A stretch of DNA of 33,826 nucleotides. It comes from an uncultured Photobacterium sp. Lineage in GTDB: Bacteria > Pseudomonadota > Gammaproteobacteria > Enterobacterales > Vibrionaceae. The position numbers and the translations under genes were made by a program. The notes beneath the pieces were generated by a model. The model searched no databases, was not told the origin of the DNA, and saw only the letters and a list, made by a program, of their open reading frames with translations. Positions 1 to 12,481 of this stretch are shown in pieces. The stretch lies in assembly GCA_947039525.1 (NCBI GenBank), contig CAMQZF010000007.1:1-33826 (forward strand), read 5' to 3'. Within the stretch, counting starts at the first letter, position 1; every line of letters begins with the position of its first letter.

Positions 1-2421
1 CACATCCTGAATCTCTTGGCTTAATGTATAAGCGGGCAGTGAACAGGCTGAATCTCCTGAGTGAACGCCCGCTTGCTCGATGTGCTCCATAATGCCGCCA
101 ATCACGACTTGTTCACCGTCACAGATGGCATCCACATCGACTTCAATCGCATCGTCTAAGAAGCGATCCAATAAAACAGGCGATTCGTTCGAAACACTGA
201 CGGCTTCATTAAAGTAACGACGCAAATCCGCTTCATCGTAGACGATTTCCATCGCACGACCGCCCAAGACATACGAAGGACGAACGACTAATGGGAAACC
301 AATTTCACGTGATTTCTCAATCGCTTGATCAATGGCGGTTACCGTTGCATTTTCAGGTTGTAACAAGCCTAAACGATCCACGGCATGTTGAAAACGCTCA
401 CGATCTTCGGCACGGTCAATGGCATCAGGGCTTGTGCCGATAATTGGCACACCCGCAGCTTCAAGCGCACGCGCTAATTTCAATGGGGTTTGACCACCGT
501 ATTGAACAATCACGCCTTTTGGCTTCTCAACACGAACAATCGCTAATACATCTTCTAATGTGATCGGCTCAAAATACAAGCGATCCGATGTATCGTAATC
601 GGTGGATACCGTTTCAGGATTACAGTTCACCATGATGGTTTCGTAACCATCTTCACGCAACGCTAATGAAGCATGAACACAACAATAATCAAACTCGATA
701 CCTTGACCGATACGGTTAGGACCACCACCAATGACCATGATTTTTTCACGATCTGTAGGGGCAGATTCACACTCTTCATCATAAGTGGAATACATGTAAG
801 CCGTATTGGACGCAAACTCTGCTGCACACGTATCCACTCGCTTATAAACAGGGTGAATATCGTATTGATCACGCAGTTTACGAACTTCGCTTTCTGACAC
901 GCCCAACAATTTGGCTAAACGCTCATCAGCAAACCCTTTACGCTTCAACTTACGCAACATTTCATAATTTAAAGCGGTGACTCCGCCTTCTTTTACTTGC
1001 CCTTCTAATGTCACCAGCTCTTCTATTTGTACGAGGAACCAGCGATCAACATTCGTCAATTTGTAGACACCATCAACAGACATTCCAGCACGGAACGCAT
1101 CGGCGATGTACCAAATACGATCTGAACCGGCTTCTTTCAATTCATAACGAATTTTGGTTAAGGCATCTGGTGCATCAATATCCACCATTTCATCCAAACC
1201 ACACGCGCCAACTTCAAGACCACGCAATGCTTTATGCAATGATTCTTGGAAATTACGACCAATGGCCATCACTTCACCGACTGATTTCATCTGTGTCGTA
1301 AGGCGATCATTTGCACCCACAAATTTCTCAAAGTTAAAGCGTGGAATTTTCGTTACAACATAATCAATCGTTGGCTCAAAAGAAGCTGGAGTCACACCAC
1401 CAGTGATGTCATTCATCAATTCATCCAGCGTGAAACCCACAGCCAGTTTTGCCGCAACTTTGGCAATAGGGAAGCCTGTTGCTTTTGATGCTAATGCGGA
1501 TGAACGAGACACTCGAGGGTTCATTTCGATGATGACCATACGACCATCTTTAGGATTAATACCAAATTGAACGTTAGATCCGCCCGTTTCAACACCAATT
1601 TCACGTAATACCGCTAAAGAAGCATTACGCATTAATTGATATTCTTTATCCGTCAATGTTTGTGCTGGGGCTACGGTAATCGAATCACCCGTATGAATGC
1701 CCATTGCGTCAAAGTTTTCAATCGCACACACGATAATGCAGTTGTCGTTTTTATCACGAACCACTTCCATCTCGTACTCTTTCCAACCGATTAAAGATTC
1801 ATCAATCAATAATTCGTTGGTTGGCGATAGATCCAAACCGCGTGTACAAATCTCTTCAAATTCTTCTTTGTTGTACGCAATGCCGCCACCCGTACCGCCC
1901 ATAGTAAATGACGGACGGATAATGCAAGGAAATCCAACTTTATCAAGAACCTTGTATGCATCTTCTAAGGTTTTTGCTGTATCCGCGTTAGGACAGGCTA
2001 AACCAATGGACTTCATTGCCGCATCAAAGCGTGAGCGATCTTCGGCTTTATCAATCGCATCTGCGGTTGCGCCGATCATCTCGACGCCAAATTCTGCTAA
2101 TACTCCATGACGCTCAAGATCCAAGGCACAGTTCAGTGCCGTTTGACCGCCCATTGTTGGTAAAATGGCATCTGGACGTTCTTTTTCAATGATTTTCTTC
2201 ACGACTTCCCAATGAATTGGCTCAATATAAGTCGCATCCGCCATATCAGGATCTGTCATGATTGTTGCTGGGTTCGAGTTAACCAGAACGACTCGATACC
2301 CTTCTTCGCGCAGCGCTTTACACGCCTGTGCACCAGAATAGTCAAACTCACACGCTTGACCGATTACAATTGGGCCAGCACCCAGAATCAAAATACTGTT
2401 AATGTCCGTACGTTTTGGCAT
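1..2421 (-). CDS. carB: Carbamoyl-phosphate synthase large subunit, 3' part truncated by window edge
   Basis: Minus-strand reading from ATG at 2421 gives [14 protein letters not shown]..., the typical CarB N-terminus. The frame runs off the window start. Located directly downstream of carA. Confidence 0.96.
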   Translation of the reverse strand, partial: MPKRTDINSILILGAGPIVIGQACEFDYSGAQACKALREEGYRVVLVNSNPATIMTDPDMADATYIEPIHWEVVKKIIEKERPDAILPTMGGQTALNCALDLERHGVLAEFGVEMIGATADAIDKAEDRSRFDAAMKSIGLACPNADTAKTLEDAYKVLDKVGFPCIIRPSFTMGGTGGGIAYNKEEFEEICTRGLDLSPTNELLIDESLIGWKEYEMEVVRDKNDNCIIVCAIENFDAMGIHTGDSITVAPAQTLTDKEYQLMRNASLAVLREIGVETGGSNVQFGINPKDGRMVIIEMNPRVSRSSALASKATGFPIAKVAAKLAVGFTLDELMNDITGGVTPASFEPTIDYVVTKIPRFNFEKFVGANDRLTTQMKSVGEVMAIGRNFQESLHKALRGLEVGACGLDEMVDIDAPDALTKIRYELKEAGSDRIWYIADAFRAGMSVDGVYKLTNVDRWFLVQIEELVTLEGQVKEGGVTALNYEMLRKLKRKGFADERLAKLLGVSESEVRKLRDQYDIHPVYKRVDTCAAEFASNTAYMYSTYDEECESAPTDREKIMVIGGGPNRIGQGIEFDYCCVHASLALREDGYETIMVNCNPETVSTDYDTSDRLYFEPITLEDVLAIVRVEKPKGVIVQYGGQTPLKLARALEAAGVPIIGTSPDAIDRAEDRERFQHAVDRLGLLQPENATVTAIDQAIEKSREIGFPLVVRPSYVLGGRAMEIVYDEADLRRYFNEAVSVSNESPVLLDRFLDDAIEVDVDAICDGEQVVIGGIMEHIEQAGVHSGDSACSLPAYTLSQEIQDV

Positions 2422-2439
2422 TGCTGTGACTCCTGCAGA

Positions 2440-3579
2440 TTAGGCGCTGTGTTTTTTAATTAATTCAATGAAGTGATCAAACAAAGGAGCGGCATCGTGT
2501 GGACCCGGGCTCGCTTCTGGGTGACCTTGGAAGCTGAATGCCGGTTTGTCTGTACGATGAATGCCTTGTAATGATCCATCAAATAATGAGCGATGTGTGG
2601 CTCGTAAGGTTTCAGGAAGGCTGGTTTCGTCTGCCGCAAAACCGTGGTTTTGACTGGTGATCATCACCACATCTCGCTCCAAATCCTTTACTGGGTGGTT
2701 AGCACCATGATGACCAAATTTCATTTTTGCAGTTTTTGCACCGCTGGCTAGCGCCAAAATTTGGTGACCTAAACAAATGCCAAAAATAGGAATATTTTTA
2801 TCTAAAAAAACTTGAGTCGCTTCAATCGCGTAAGTACAAGGTGCTGGATCACCCGGACCATTGGATAAGAAAATGCCATCAGGATTAAGAGCTAATACTT
2901 CTGCTGCGGGAGTTTGAGCAGGAACAACCGTTAAACGACAACCACGATCCACAAGCATCCGTAAAATATTACGCTTCGCACCAAAATCGTACGCAACGAC
3001 ATGGTAAGGCAACTCGCTGTCATCAAAATCCGCAGGCAAGCCGCCTTCTAATGTCCAAGAGCCTTGTTTCCACTCATACGCCTGTTCTGTTGTCACTTCT
3101 TTTGCGAGATCCAAACCAGATAAGCCAGCAAATGCTTTGGCCTTTTCTAATGCTTCGTTCACATCCAAATTATCACCAGCCAAAATACAGCCACTCAAAG
3201 CCCCTTTCTCACGCAGAATACGGGTCAGTTTGCGCGTATCAATATCGGCAATGCCAAGGATGTTTTGTGATTTAAGGTATTCAGAAAGGGATTGTTCGCT
3301 GCGGAAGTTTGAAGCTAATAACGGAAGGTCTCGAATGACTAAAGCTTGAGCATGAATTGCGGTGGATTCTTCGTCTTCAGAATTGGTGCCGGTGTTGCCT
3401 ATATGAGGATAAGTAAGAGTAACGATTTGTTGGGAATAAGACGGGTCGGTTAATATTTCCTGATAACCTGTCATTGATGTATTGAAAACCACTTCCCCAA
3501 CTGCTGAACCATTCGCCCCAATGGACACACCATGGAACACAGTCCCATCTTCCAGGACTAATAGAGCCGATTTACTCAA
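2440..3579 (-). CDS. carA: Carbamoyl-phosphate synthase small (glutaminase) subunit; probable TTG start at 3579
   Basis: ORF 2440..3591 contains [16 protein letters not shown] and the class I glutaminase motif GICLGHQ. GGAGG (3585-3589, minus strand) lies 5 nt before TTG at 3577-3579, so the track's MEVV extension reads through the Shine-Dalgarno. Confidence 0.95.
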   Translation of the reverse strand: MSKSALLVLEDGTVFHGVSIGANGSAVGEVVFNTSMTGYQEILTDPSYSQQIVTLTYPHIGNTGTNSEDEESTAIHAQALVIRDLPLLASNFRSEQSLSEYLKSQNILGIADIDTRKLTRILREKGALSGCILAGDNLDVNEALEKAKAFAGLSGLDLAKEVTTEQAYEWKQGSWTLEGGLPADFDDSELPYHVVAYDFGAKRNILRMLVDRGCRLTVVPAQTPAAEVLALNPDGIFLSNGPGDPAPCTYAIEATQVFLDKNIPIFGICLGHQILALASGAKTAKMKFGHHGANHPVKDLERDVVMITSQNHGFAADETSLPETLRATHRSLFDGSLQGIHRTDKPAFSFQGHPEASPGPHDAAPLFDHFIELIKKHSA

Positions 3580-3690
3580 AACAACCTCCAAAATCTTTCA
3601 TTTATGCAACAATAGAGAATAATGTTGCACTTCTTTGATCCATCAAAAAATCACAGCAAAATACATAGAGATTTTAGATAAATTGCGAGA

Positions 3691-3719
3691 ATTCTAGAGA
3701 TCCTCTAGCCTCGCGTCAA
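3691..3719 (-). promoter_or_regulatory. Candidate sigma70 promoter for carAB
   Basis: Minus strand TTGACG (3714-3719), 17-nt spacer, TAGAAT (3691-3696). Predicted start is A at about 3684. Confidence 0.65.
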
Positions 3720-3933
3720 TAAGTATTTAAAATTAAAGCATTTTTATTCTTTTTGCCGATATTTATCAATATGTTATTACTGTGTCTATATTATCGAGTT
3801 AGCGATCTCTTACGCCAAAAGACAATCGTTTGCGTTTTTAACGTAAAATTTTTTAGACTAAATTAGCAACGAAATTATCCTTTTTGAGTTATTCTCGTCC
3901 TTAACTTTGAACTTTGTCACAACAAAAACAACT

Positions 3934-3971
3934 CGATCATCAAAATGAATAAAGTTTCATTTTGATGATCG
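3934..3971 (-). terminator. Hairpin/terminator downstream of dapB
   Basis: Perfect 16-bp inverted repeat CGATCATCAAAATGAA / TTCATTTTGATGATCG with 6-nt loop TAAAGT. On the minus strand it is followed by the T-rich run GTTGTTTTTGTTG. Confidence 0.7.
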
Positions 3972-3978
3972 TGTCAAA

Positions 3979-4803
<825 letters not shown>

Positions 4804-4841
4804 TCATTTACTCTTAATGTAACCTGTTTTTTTATCGAAAA

Positions 4842-4869
4842 AAAAGCCTTAACAAGAGCTAAGGCTTTT
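4842..4869 (-). terminator. Rho-independent terminator after ispH
   Basis: AAAAGCCTTA-acaagagc-TAAGGCTTTT stem; poly-T on the minus strand. Confidence 0.8.
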
Positions 4870-4878
4870 AAAAACTGA

Positions 4879-5823
4879 TTAATCAATTTGTTTTATTTTT
4901 AATTCTCGGGGGATCTCAAAAAACATATTTTCTTCCCTCCCCGAAACCTCTTCGATTGTGGCTTGGCACAATTGTGCAATGTGATCCGTAATCTGATTCA
5001 CCAATACTTCTGGCGCCGATGCCCCGGCGGTAATACCGATCTTTTGATTTTCAGTAAACCAAACATTTTTAATGTCGGAAACATCATCCACCAAATAACT
5101 TAACGTGCCCAACTTTTCAGCCAATTCACGTAAACGATTGGAGTTTGATGAATTTTTTGAGCCAACTACGATCATTAAATCAACTTGATTGGCCATTTCT
5201 CGCACCGCATCTTGACGATTTTGAGTGGCATAACAGATATCATCTTTACGAGGGCCTTCAATGTGAGGAAATACACGTCGTAATTCATCAATCACATCCG
5301 CCGTTTCATCAACAGATAGGGTCGTTTGACTCACAAAATGCAGATTTTTTGGGTCTTTTACAGTAAGAGTAACCACATCACTTGGTGTTTCCACCAAGCA
5401 CATACCACCCATCTCACTGCTGTATTGCCCCATCGTGCCTTCAACCTCTGGGTGTCCAGCATGCCCAATTAATACGACCTCAGTATTGCGGCGACTTGCT
5501 CGTGCCACTTCCATATGAACTTTGGTTACTAATGGGCAAGTAGCATCAAAGACAGTTAACTGGCGCAATTTCGCTTCATTACGTACCGCTTGAGAAACAC
5601 CATGAGCTGAAAAAATGACAATACTGTCATCAGGGACTTCACTAAGTTCTTCAACAAAAATCGCCCCTCGCTGCTTTAGCCCTTCGACCACAAAACGATT
5701 ATGCACAACTTCATGACGTACATAGATAGGTGGTTGATACAATTCTAATGCACGTTCAACGATCGTAATAGCACGATCAACTCCAGCACAAAAACCGCGT
5801 GGATTGGCGAGTAGGATCTTCAT
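4879..5823 (-). CDS. ispH: 4-hydroxy-3-methylbut-2-enyl diphosphate reductase
   Basis: [19 protein letters not shown]... and [11 protein letters not shown], diagnostic of IspH/LytB. Confidence 0.97.
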   Translation of the reverse strand: MKILLANPRGFCAGVDRAITIVERALELYQPPIYVRHEVVHNRFVVEGLKQRGAIFVEELSEVPDDSIVIFSAHGVSQAVRNEAKLRQLTVFDATCPLVTKVHMEVARASRRNTEVVLIGHAGHPEVEGTMGQYSSEMGGMCLVETPSDVVTLTVKDPKNLHFVSQTTLSVDETADVIDELRRVFPHIEGPRKDDICYATQNRQDAVREMANQVDLMIVVGSKNSSNSNRLRELAEKLGTLSYLVDDVSDIKNVWFTENQKIGITAGASAPEVLVNQITDHIAQLCQATIEEVSGREENMFFEIPRELKIKQID

Positions 5824-5835
5824 AATGACAGGCTC

Positions 5836-6270
5836 TTACTGTTTAATGCTAACAATATCAACGGCAAACGTGACGTCTTTGCCAGCGAGAGGATGATTGA
5901 AATCAATGGTAACCGACTCACCAGAAACTTCAGTAATTAATGCTGGGATATCTTGCCCATCTGGACCGGTGAATGCAATGATATTTCCCACTTCCGCCGG
6001 TGCTTCTTCACCAAAACGACTGCGATCGAAGTGATGAATGTTATCAGGGTTTGGTTGTCCAAACGCATCTTCAGGAATCAAAGTGAACGTTGCTTTTTCG
6101 CCCTCTTTTAACCCCAATAAAGCTTGCTCAAAACCCGCACTCAAACTGCCATCACCCATTCGAAATAACATGGGTTTATCTTGCGCTTTTGTTGATTCAG
6201 CAACGCTGCCATCGGCTAAACTCATGACAAAATGAATCAGCACTTCACTGTTATTTTTGATCGTTTCCAT
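5836..6270 (-). CDS. fkpB: FKBP-type peptidyl-prolyl cis-trans isomerase (SlpA/FkpB type)
   Basis: Protein METIKNNSEVLIHFVMSLADGSVAEST...; ATG at 6270 preceded by AGGAGCGATC. The longer track ORF (to 6324) runs through the upstream hairpin. Confidence 0.92.
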   Translation of the reverse strand: METIKNNSEVLIHFVMSLADGSVAESTKAQDKPMLFRMGDGSLSAGFEQALLGLKEGEKATFTLIPEDAFGQPNPDNIHHFDRSRFGEEAPAEVGNIIAFTGPDGQDIPALITEVSGESVTIDFNHPLAGKDVTFAVDIVSIKQ

Positions 6271-6284
6271 GATCGCTCCTTCTA

Positions 6285-6318
6285 TAAAAAAGCGCTGACC
6301 GTGAACACGGACAGCGCC
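6285..6318 (-). terminator. Terminator between lspA and fkpB
   Basis: GCGCTG-a-CCGTG-AA-CACGG-a-CAGCGC stem, followed on the minus strand by TTTTTT. Confidence 0.75.
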
Positions 6319-6346
6319 TAACATTATTTACATCGACCTAACTGAA

Positions 6347-6841
6347 TCATTCTTTTTTCAAAAAACTTTCCAAGATGATCAAAGCGGCACCGATACAAAT
6401 GGCACTGTCTGCAATATTGAACGATGGCCAATGATTATTTCCGATATGAAAATCAAGAAAATCGATCACGAAACCATGAATCAAACGATCAAACAGGTTA
6501 CCAATCGCACCGCCAATGATCAGCGCGTATGAGATATTTAACAAGTGACTGGAAGCGGGTAATTTCCGCATCCAATATGCTAATAATGTACATACACTCA
6601 ATGCTATCAATGAGAACAACCAACGCTGCCAACCCCCAGCATCGCTTAAAAAGCTGAAGGCCGCACCGTAGTTACGTACATACAACAAATTAAAAATTGG
6701 CAATACTTCAATACGATGTTGCCAGCCCATTGGGATCGCCGCAACGACCCACAATTTGGTGACATAATCGATAATGAAAACGACAACGGCTACCCATAAC
6801 CAGCGTAGTCCTGATTGTTTCACTGATGGCATCTTACTCAT
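6347..6841 (-). CDS. lspA: Prolipoprotein signal peptidase
   Basis: Polytopic protein with NYGAAFSFL and [11 protein letters not shown] motifs of signal peptidase II. Confidence 0.96.
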   Translation of the reverse strand: MSKMPSVKQSGLRWLWVAVVVFIIDYVTKLWVVAAIPMGWQHRIEVLPIFNLLYVRNYGAAFSFLSDAGGWQRWLFSLIALSVCTLLAYWMRKLPASSHLLNISYALIIGGAIGNLFDRLIHGFVIDFLDFHIGNNHWPSFNIADSAICIGAALIILESFLKKE

Positions 6842-9681
6842 TAGGCAAACTTACGCTCTTCACCGTTTCCGTCCACGTTGCTTACGCAACGACCACAAAT
6901 GTGTGCGTGACCGGCAATGCTGCCTACATCGGCCACATGGTGCCAACAACGCTCACATTTTTCAGCTTCAGAAGCTGCAACTTCAACAAATAGACCCGCT
7001 AGCTCAGTCGCCTGTGCGTTATGAGGTTTATTCTCAAGTGATGCAACGGTTGCTTTTGAAGTTAACAATACAAAGCGTAATTCATCGCTTAAACGATTCA
7101 ATTTCTCAGCAAGATCCGCATCTGCGTATAAAGTCACTTCCGCTTGTAATGAGCCGCCAATTACTTTTTCTTTACGCGCATCTTCCAATAGCTTATTCAC
7201 AGAACCACGAACGGCTTGCATTTCAGCCCAGAATTCGTTGTTCAATGCTTCGTCATCAGCAAGACCGAATAGACCGTCATACCACTCACCCGTGAAGACA
7301 AACTTGTCACGAGCGCCAGGCATGTCGTTCCAAATTTCATCGGCCGTGAATGACATGATAGGAGCCATCCAACGAACCAAAGCTTCAACAATGTAGTACA
7401 ACGCACTTTGACAACTGCGCTGTGCGTGGCTGCCTTCTTTCGCGGTGTATTGACGATCTTTGATGATGTCTAAGTAGAATGAACCCATGTCGATTGAACA
7501 GAAGTGCATTAAACGTTGAGTTACCGAGTGCAAATTGTACTCATCGTAGCTCTTAATGATTTCTTCTTGGGCAGCTTGCGCACGACCCACAGCCCAACGA
7601 TCCAATGCCACCATGTTTTCTGGTGCTACCAAATCCGTTTTAGGGTTGAAGCCGTTTAGGTTCGCAAGGAAGAAACGTGCTGTGTTACGAATACGACGGT
7701 ATGCATCTGCAGAACGCTTTAGGATTTCATCCGAAACCGCTACTTCATTGGTGTAATCCGTAGAAGCCACCCATAAACGTAGAATATCAGCACCTAACTT
7801 GTTGGTTACGTCTTTTGGTGCCACAACGTTGCCGACTGATTTTGACATCTTACGGCCTTGACCATCCACTACGAAGCCATGTGTTAACACTTGCTTGTAC
7901 GGGGCTTTGTCTTTCATTGCGACAGAAGAAATCAATGATGATTGGAACCAACCACGGTGTTGATCTGAACCTTCTAGGTATAGATCAGCGCTGTGACCAT
8001 GGAACTCTTCACGTGCATCAACCACTGAGTAGTGAGTCACACCTGAATCGAACCAAACGTCCAAAGTATCCAATACTTTTTCGTATTTCTCTGCATCATC
8101 CGCAGACATAACGTCAGTAAGATCCAAATCCCACCATGCTTGAATGCCTTTTTGCTCAACCAGTTTGGCCACTTTTTCAATCAAAGCAAGGCTTTCTGGG
8201 TGCAATTCTTGTGTTTCTTTGTGAACGAACAGAGCAATTGGTACACCCCAAGTACGTTGACGAGAGATACACCATTCTGGACGACCTTGGATCATGCCTT
8301 CGATACGGCTTTGACCCCATTCAGGCATCCACTGAACGTTCTTGATTTCTTCCAATGCTTTTGCACGCAAGCCCGCTTGATCCATTGAAATGAACCACTG
8401 TGGCGTTGCACGGAAAATAATTGGAGTCTTATGACGCCAGCAATGTGGGTAGCTGTGTGTGATTTTTGATGCGTTCAATAATGAACCATGCTCACGAATC
8501 ACTTCAACAACCGCTTCGTTTGCTTTTAATACGTGTTGACCTGCAAACAGCTCAGTATCAGGTAAGTAAACACCGTTGCTACCCACTGGGTTTGCGATCT
8601 CAAGGTTGTATTTTTGACCAACCACGAAGTCTTCTTGGCCGTGGCCTGGTGCAGTATGCACACAACCCGTACCCGATTCTGTCGTTACGTGATCGCCTAA
8701 AATCACAGGTACATCAAAGCTGTAAAACGGGTGGTTAAAGCGTACTAGCTCTAATTCTTCACCTTTACAGAAGCCAAGAATTTCAAACTCATCAAAACCT
8801 GCACGAGTCATCACATCTTTTGCCAACTCAGCCGCTACGATCAAACGTTGAGGTTGAGGATGTGCTTCCGTTGCTGGAGTTTGTACTAATGCGTATTCAA
8901 GATCCGCACTGACGGCTACGGCACGGTTAGCAGGCATAGTCCAAGGGGTCGTTGTCCAAATAACAATAGACACATCGCCTTGACCTTGATCAGCCACACA
9001 GCCAAATTTCGCCAATACTGCAGCTTCATCAACGGCTTTAAATTTCACGTCAATAGACAAAGACACTTTGTCTTGGTATTCCACTTCCGCTTCTGCCAAT
9101 GCAGAGCCACAATCTGTACACCAGTGAACAGGCTTGAAGCCTTTCAATAAATGGCCTTTATCGGCAATTTTTCCTAATGCACGGATAATGTTTGCTTCAG
9201 TCCCGAAATCCATTGTGCGGTAAGGTTTGTCCCACTCGCCCAATACACCCAAACGGATGAAGCTTTCTTTCTGACCGTTTACTTGACCTGTCGCGTATTC
9301 ACGACATTTTTCACGGAATTCCGCAGCCGTTACTTTCTGACCCGGTTTGCCAACTTTTTTCTCAACCATCAATTCGATTGGCAGACCGTGACAATCCCAA
9401 CCCGGGATATAAGGCGCATCAAAACCAGAAAGAGTCTTTGACTTAATAATAATGTCTTTAAGAATCTTGTTTAACGCGTGACCAATGTGAATATCACCGT
9501 TGGCATAAGGAGGGCCATCGTGCAGAACAAAGGATTTTTTACCCTTTTTGGCTTTGCGAATCTCTCCGTAAAGATCTTCGTCGTACCAACGCTGTAACAT
9601 GGCAGGCTCACGTTGAGCCAAGTTGCCGCGCATTGGAAAACCTGTTTCAGGCAAGTTCAGGGTATCTTTATAGTCGCTCAT
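6841..9681 (-). CDS. ileS: Isoleucyl-tRNA synthetase
   Basis: 946 aa; HIGHALNK (HIGH), KMSKS motif and C-terminal CERCWHH/CGRC zinc site. Confidence 0.98.
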   Translation of the reverse strand: MSDYKDTLNLPETGFPMRGNLAQREPAMLQRWYDEDLYGEIRKAKKGKKSFVLHDGPPYANGDIHIGHALNKILKDIIIKSKTLSGFDAPYIPGWDCHGLPIELMVEKKVGKPGQKVTAAEFREKCREYATGQVNGQKESFIRLGVLGEWDKPYRTMDFGTEANIIRALGKIADKGHLLKGFKPVHWCTDCGSALAEAEVEYQDKVSLSIDVKFKAVDEAAVLAKFGCVADQGQGDVSIVIWTTTPWTMPANRAVAVSADLEYALVQTPATEAHPQPQRLIVAAELAKDVMTRAGFDEFEILGFCKGEELELVRFNHPFYSFDVPVILGDHVTTESGTGCVHTAPGHGQEDFVVGQKYNLEIANPVGSNGVYLPDTELFAGQHVLKANEAVVEVIREHGSLLNASKITHSYPHCWRHKTPIIFRATPQWFISMDQAGLRAKALEEIKNVQWMPEWGQSRIEGMIQGRPEWCISRQRTWGVPIALFVHKETQELHPESLALIEKVAKLVEQKGIQAWWDLDLTDVMSADDAEKYEKVLDTLDVWFDSGVTHYSVVDAREEFHGHSADLYLEGSDQHRGWFQSSLISSVAMKDKAPYKQVLTHGFVVDGQGRKMSKSVGNVVAPKDVTNKLGADILRLWVASTDYTNEVAVSDEILKRSADAYRRIRNTARFFLANLNGFNPKTDLVAPENMVALDRWAVGRAQAAQEEIIKSYDEYNLHSVTQRLMHFCSIDMGSFYLDIIKDRQYTAKEGSHAQRSCQSALYYIVEALVRWMAPIMSFTADEIWNDMPGARDKFVFTGEWYDGLFGLADDEALNNEFWAEMQAVRGSVNKLLEDARKEKVIGGSLQAEVTLYADADLAEKLNRLSDELRFVLLTSKATVASLENKPHNAQATELAGLFVEVAASEAEKCERCWHHVADVGSIAGHAHICGRCVSNVDGNGEERKFA

Positions 9682-10649
9682 TGATTTTCGATTCCGTTAC
9701 TTGGGCGAAATTGGACATTGTTGTGCTCAAGCAACCATTGATGGGCCGTTTGAGCATCACGCTCGATTTGCGCTTTTAACGCGCCAAATGATTCAAATTT
9801 TATTTCGTTGCGCAGTTTATGGCGCAACACGACCTCAACATAACGTCCGTAGATATCGGCGTTAAAGTCAAACAGATGTACTTCTAATTGTGCACGAGTG
9901 CCATTCACCGTTGGACGACGGCCAATATTTGCCACCCCCAACAGAGGTTGCTCACTCAATTCCAGCACTTCAACCGCATACACACCAGAAACCGCCGCAA
10001 TCGGACGATGTAAGGGAATGTTTGCCGTTGGAAATCCAATCGTTCGTCCTAATTTACGGCCATGGGAAACCCGGCCACAAATGCTATAAGGACGTCCTAA
10101 TAATTCTGCCGCAAGGCTCAGATCGTCATGAGACAATGCTTCACGAATGGCGGTACTGCTGACTCGTTGTGCTTGTACACAAAAACTTTGTGTACTGACG
10201 ACTTCAAAGCCCCATCGCTTTCCCGACTCAACCAAAAACGCAAAATCGCCGCTTCGGTTCAAGCCAAATCGGAAATCGTCACCTACCACCAAAAATTTAA
10301 CACCCAATTGCTCAACCAACAAACAGCGAACGAATTCTTCTGCCGATAATTGCGCAAAATGGGCATTAAACGTAACACATAACAGCCGATCAAGACCAAC
10401 ACGCTTTAGCTGTTGGTATTTTTCTCGAAATCGCGTTAAACGCGCCGGCGCTTTCTCACCCGCAAACAATTCTAATGGCTGTGGCTCAAACGTCATTACC
10501 ATTGATGGCAATTTCAATTCCTGAGCCTTTGCAATTACTTGACGTAACACAGCCTGATGCCCTAGATGGACACCATCAAAATTACCAATGGTTAACACGC
10601 AACCATGATGTTTTGGTGCAATATTTTGTCTGCCTCGAATAAATTCCAT
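9678..10649 (-). CDS. ribF: Bifunctional riboflavin kinase/FAD synthetase
   Basis: [32 protein letters not shown]; start at M8 of the track ORF (ATG at 10649) fits RibF N-termini better. Overlaps ileS by 4 nt (ATGA). Confidence 0.94.
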   Translation of the reverse strand: MEFIRGRQNIAPKHHGCVLTIGNFDGVHLGHQAVLRQVIAKAQELKLPSMVMTFEPQPLELFAGEKAPARLTRFREKYQQLKRVGLDRLLCVTFNAHFAQLSAEEFVRCLLVEQLGVKFLVVGDDFRFGLNRSGDFAFLVESGKRWGFEVVSTQSFCVQAQRVSSTAIREALSHDDLSLAAELLGRPYSICGRVSHGRKLGRTIGFPTANIPLHRPIAAVSGVYAVEVLELSEQPLLGVANIGRRPTVNGTRAQLEVHLFDFNADIYGRYVEVVLRHKLRNEIKFESFGALKAQIERDAQTAHQWLLEHNNVQFRPSNGIENQ

Positions 10650-10711
10650 GCGCTTTATGTGTCTTTGCAATCTGAAAAACTGACCGATTATATACTAGTC
10701 ATCGTCAGCAA

Positions 10712-12271
10712 TCAGCTATCTGTACGAAGATGACGAGGACGAATGCCCAAAATCAACGCCGTAATTACGTAGACGCCTGCTCCTAAAATAATTAATCCAA
10801 TCAACCATAAACCACGGTGGGCAGATGAATGCGCTAACCACACAGATAAATTGGGCATTGCAAACCACAAAGCCGCAATCATCGCTAATCCAGCAATGAC
10901 CAAACGTAAAACAAAGAAAAGAGTTGTTTTACTCACCTTGTAGACATTGCCTTTATGTAAGCCACTATAAAGTAATCCAGCATTCAAAAACGCAGACATG
11001 GCGGTTGCAATTGCTAATCCCACATAACCAAAAAACGGCGCTAACATCGCGTTAAACGCCATATTACTTACCATGGCAATGATGCCGTAGCGAACCGGTG
11101 TTTTGGTATCTTGACGTGCGTAATAACCCGGAGCTAAAACTTTAATCAACATAAAGCTCAATAAACCAGCGGATAACGCCCATAAAGACATTGCCGATTG
11201 ATGAACGTCATACAGATTAAACTCACCACGCATGAACAACACCATTAACATGGGTTTTGCTAACATGATCAATCCAATCGTCGCTGGAATGCCCAATAAC
11301 AAGATCATACGAATGCCCCAATCCATCGTTTCAGAGAATTGATTCGATGATTTATCCACGTGCTTACGGGATAAAGCAGGCAAGATTACCGTACCAATGG
11401 CAATACCAAATAACCCTAATGGGAATTCTAATAAACGATCAGAGTAATACAACCAGCTGATTGAACCTGTCATTAAAAAGCTGGCAATCAGCGTATCAAA
11501 CAATAAGTTAATTTGACTGACAGACACACCAAATAAAGCTGGCAGCATCAATTTACGAATGCGTGTCACGCCCGGATCATTCCATCCCCACTGTGGTTTA
11601 ACCAACAAACCCGCTCGCTTTAAAAAGGGCAATTGGAATAAAAATTGAATCAAACCACCTAAAAAGATGCCACAGGCTAATCCAACTTCGGGTTGATGCA
11701 AGTGTGGTGCGATCCAAATAGCACACGCAATGACTGCGACATTTAAAAACACTGGCGTAAAGGAAGAAACCGCAAATTTACCCAATGTGTTTAAAATAGC
11801 ACCAGACATCGCCACAAAAGTCACGAACCACAAATAAGGAAAAGTGATTTTTAATAAAAAACTCGCTAACACAAATTTGTGTGCTTCTGGACCACCATGC
11901 AGCCAATCCCAAAACCAACCAAAGCCAAATATGGCCGTCACGACACCAGAGCCTAGAACACCACAAATGGTCACAACAGTAACAATTGCACCTAACGTAC
12001 CTACGGCTTTTGCAATAAATTCACGGGTTTTATCAATATCGCCATTCGACTGATATTCAGTTAAAACAGGGACAAACGCTTGTGAAAATGCCCCTTCCGC
12101 AAATAGGCGGCGTAAGAAGTTAGGGATTTTATTGGCGAAGAAATACACATCCGCCGCCGCTCCCGCACCCATCAAATGCGCAACCACTACATCTCGTACT
12201 AATCCTAGTACACGAGAAACCAGTGTCATCGCGCTGACAACGAGGCCAGAACGTAAAAGACGCTTACTCAC
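10712..12271 (-). CDS. murJ: Lipid II flippase MurJ (MviN); probable GTG start
   Basis: VSKRLLRSGLVVSAMTLVSRVLGLVRDVVVAHLMG..., multi-TM. GAGG lies upstream of GTG at 12269-12271. The track ORF extends to 12319. Confidence 0.94.
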   Translation of the reverse strand: MSKRLLRSGLVVSAMTLVSRVLGLVRDVVVAHLMGAGAAADVYFFANKIPNFLRRLFAEGAFSQAFVPVLTEYQSNGDIDKTREFIAKAVGTLGAIVTVVTICGVLGSGVVTAIFGFGWFWDWLHGGPEAHKFVLASFLLKITFPYLWFVTFVAMSGAILNTLGKFAVSSFTPVFLNVAVIACAIWIAPHLHQPEVGLACGIFLGGLIQFLFQLPFLKRAGLLVKPQWGWNDPGVTRIRKLMLPALFGVSVSQINLLFDTLIASFLMTGSISWLYYSDRLLEFPLGLFGIAIGTVILPALSRKHVDKSSNQFSETMDWGIRMILLLGIPATIGLIMLAKPMLMVLFMRGEFNLYDVHQSAMSLWALSAGLLSFMLIKVLAPGYYARQDTKTPVRYGIIAMVSNMAFNAMLAPFFGYVGLAIATAMSAFLNAGLLYSGLHKGNVYKVSKTTLFFVLRLVIAGLAMIAALWFAMPNLSVWLAHSSAHRGLWLIGLIILGAGVYVITALILGIRPRHLRTDS

Positions 12272-12404
12272 AAAAAAAACCTCATAAACTGAACCCAAAA
12301 AGGTGACTTTCGAATTCAAATGCTGGTAGAATCTGCCGCCATATTAACCGTGTTCATCCGCAAGTGCCAACTTGATTGGTTAGGCGGTTATTTGCACAAA
12401 TCAT

Positions 12405-12433
12405 TTGACATTATCCGGTTTTAAGGGCATAGT
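12405..12433 (+). promoter_or_regulatory. Candidate sigma70 promoter for rpsT
   Basis: TTGACA (12405-12410), 17-nt spacer, CATAGT (12428-12433). Confidence 0.5.
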
Positions 12434-12481
12434 CCTTCGCCTTAAAATGTCACCAAACCAAGAATTTTGGGAGTAACACCC

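Noticed and set aside
663-2463. Several ORFs (663..872, 673..897, 1008..1301, 1154..1363, 1697..2110, 2212..2463) inside the carB region
   Set aside because: They lie antisense to or in alternative frames of the strong CarB frame and show no recognisable protein features.
6774-8738. Plus-strand ORFs over ileS and lspA (e.g. 6774..7295, 7815..8111)
   Set aside because: Antisense shadow ORFs of a conserved synthetase/peptidase; low-complexity His/Gln/Leu-rich translations.
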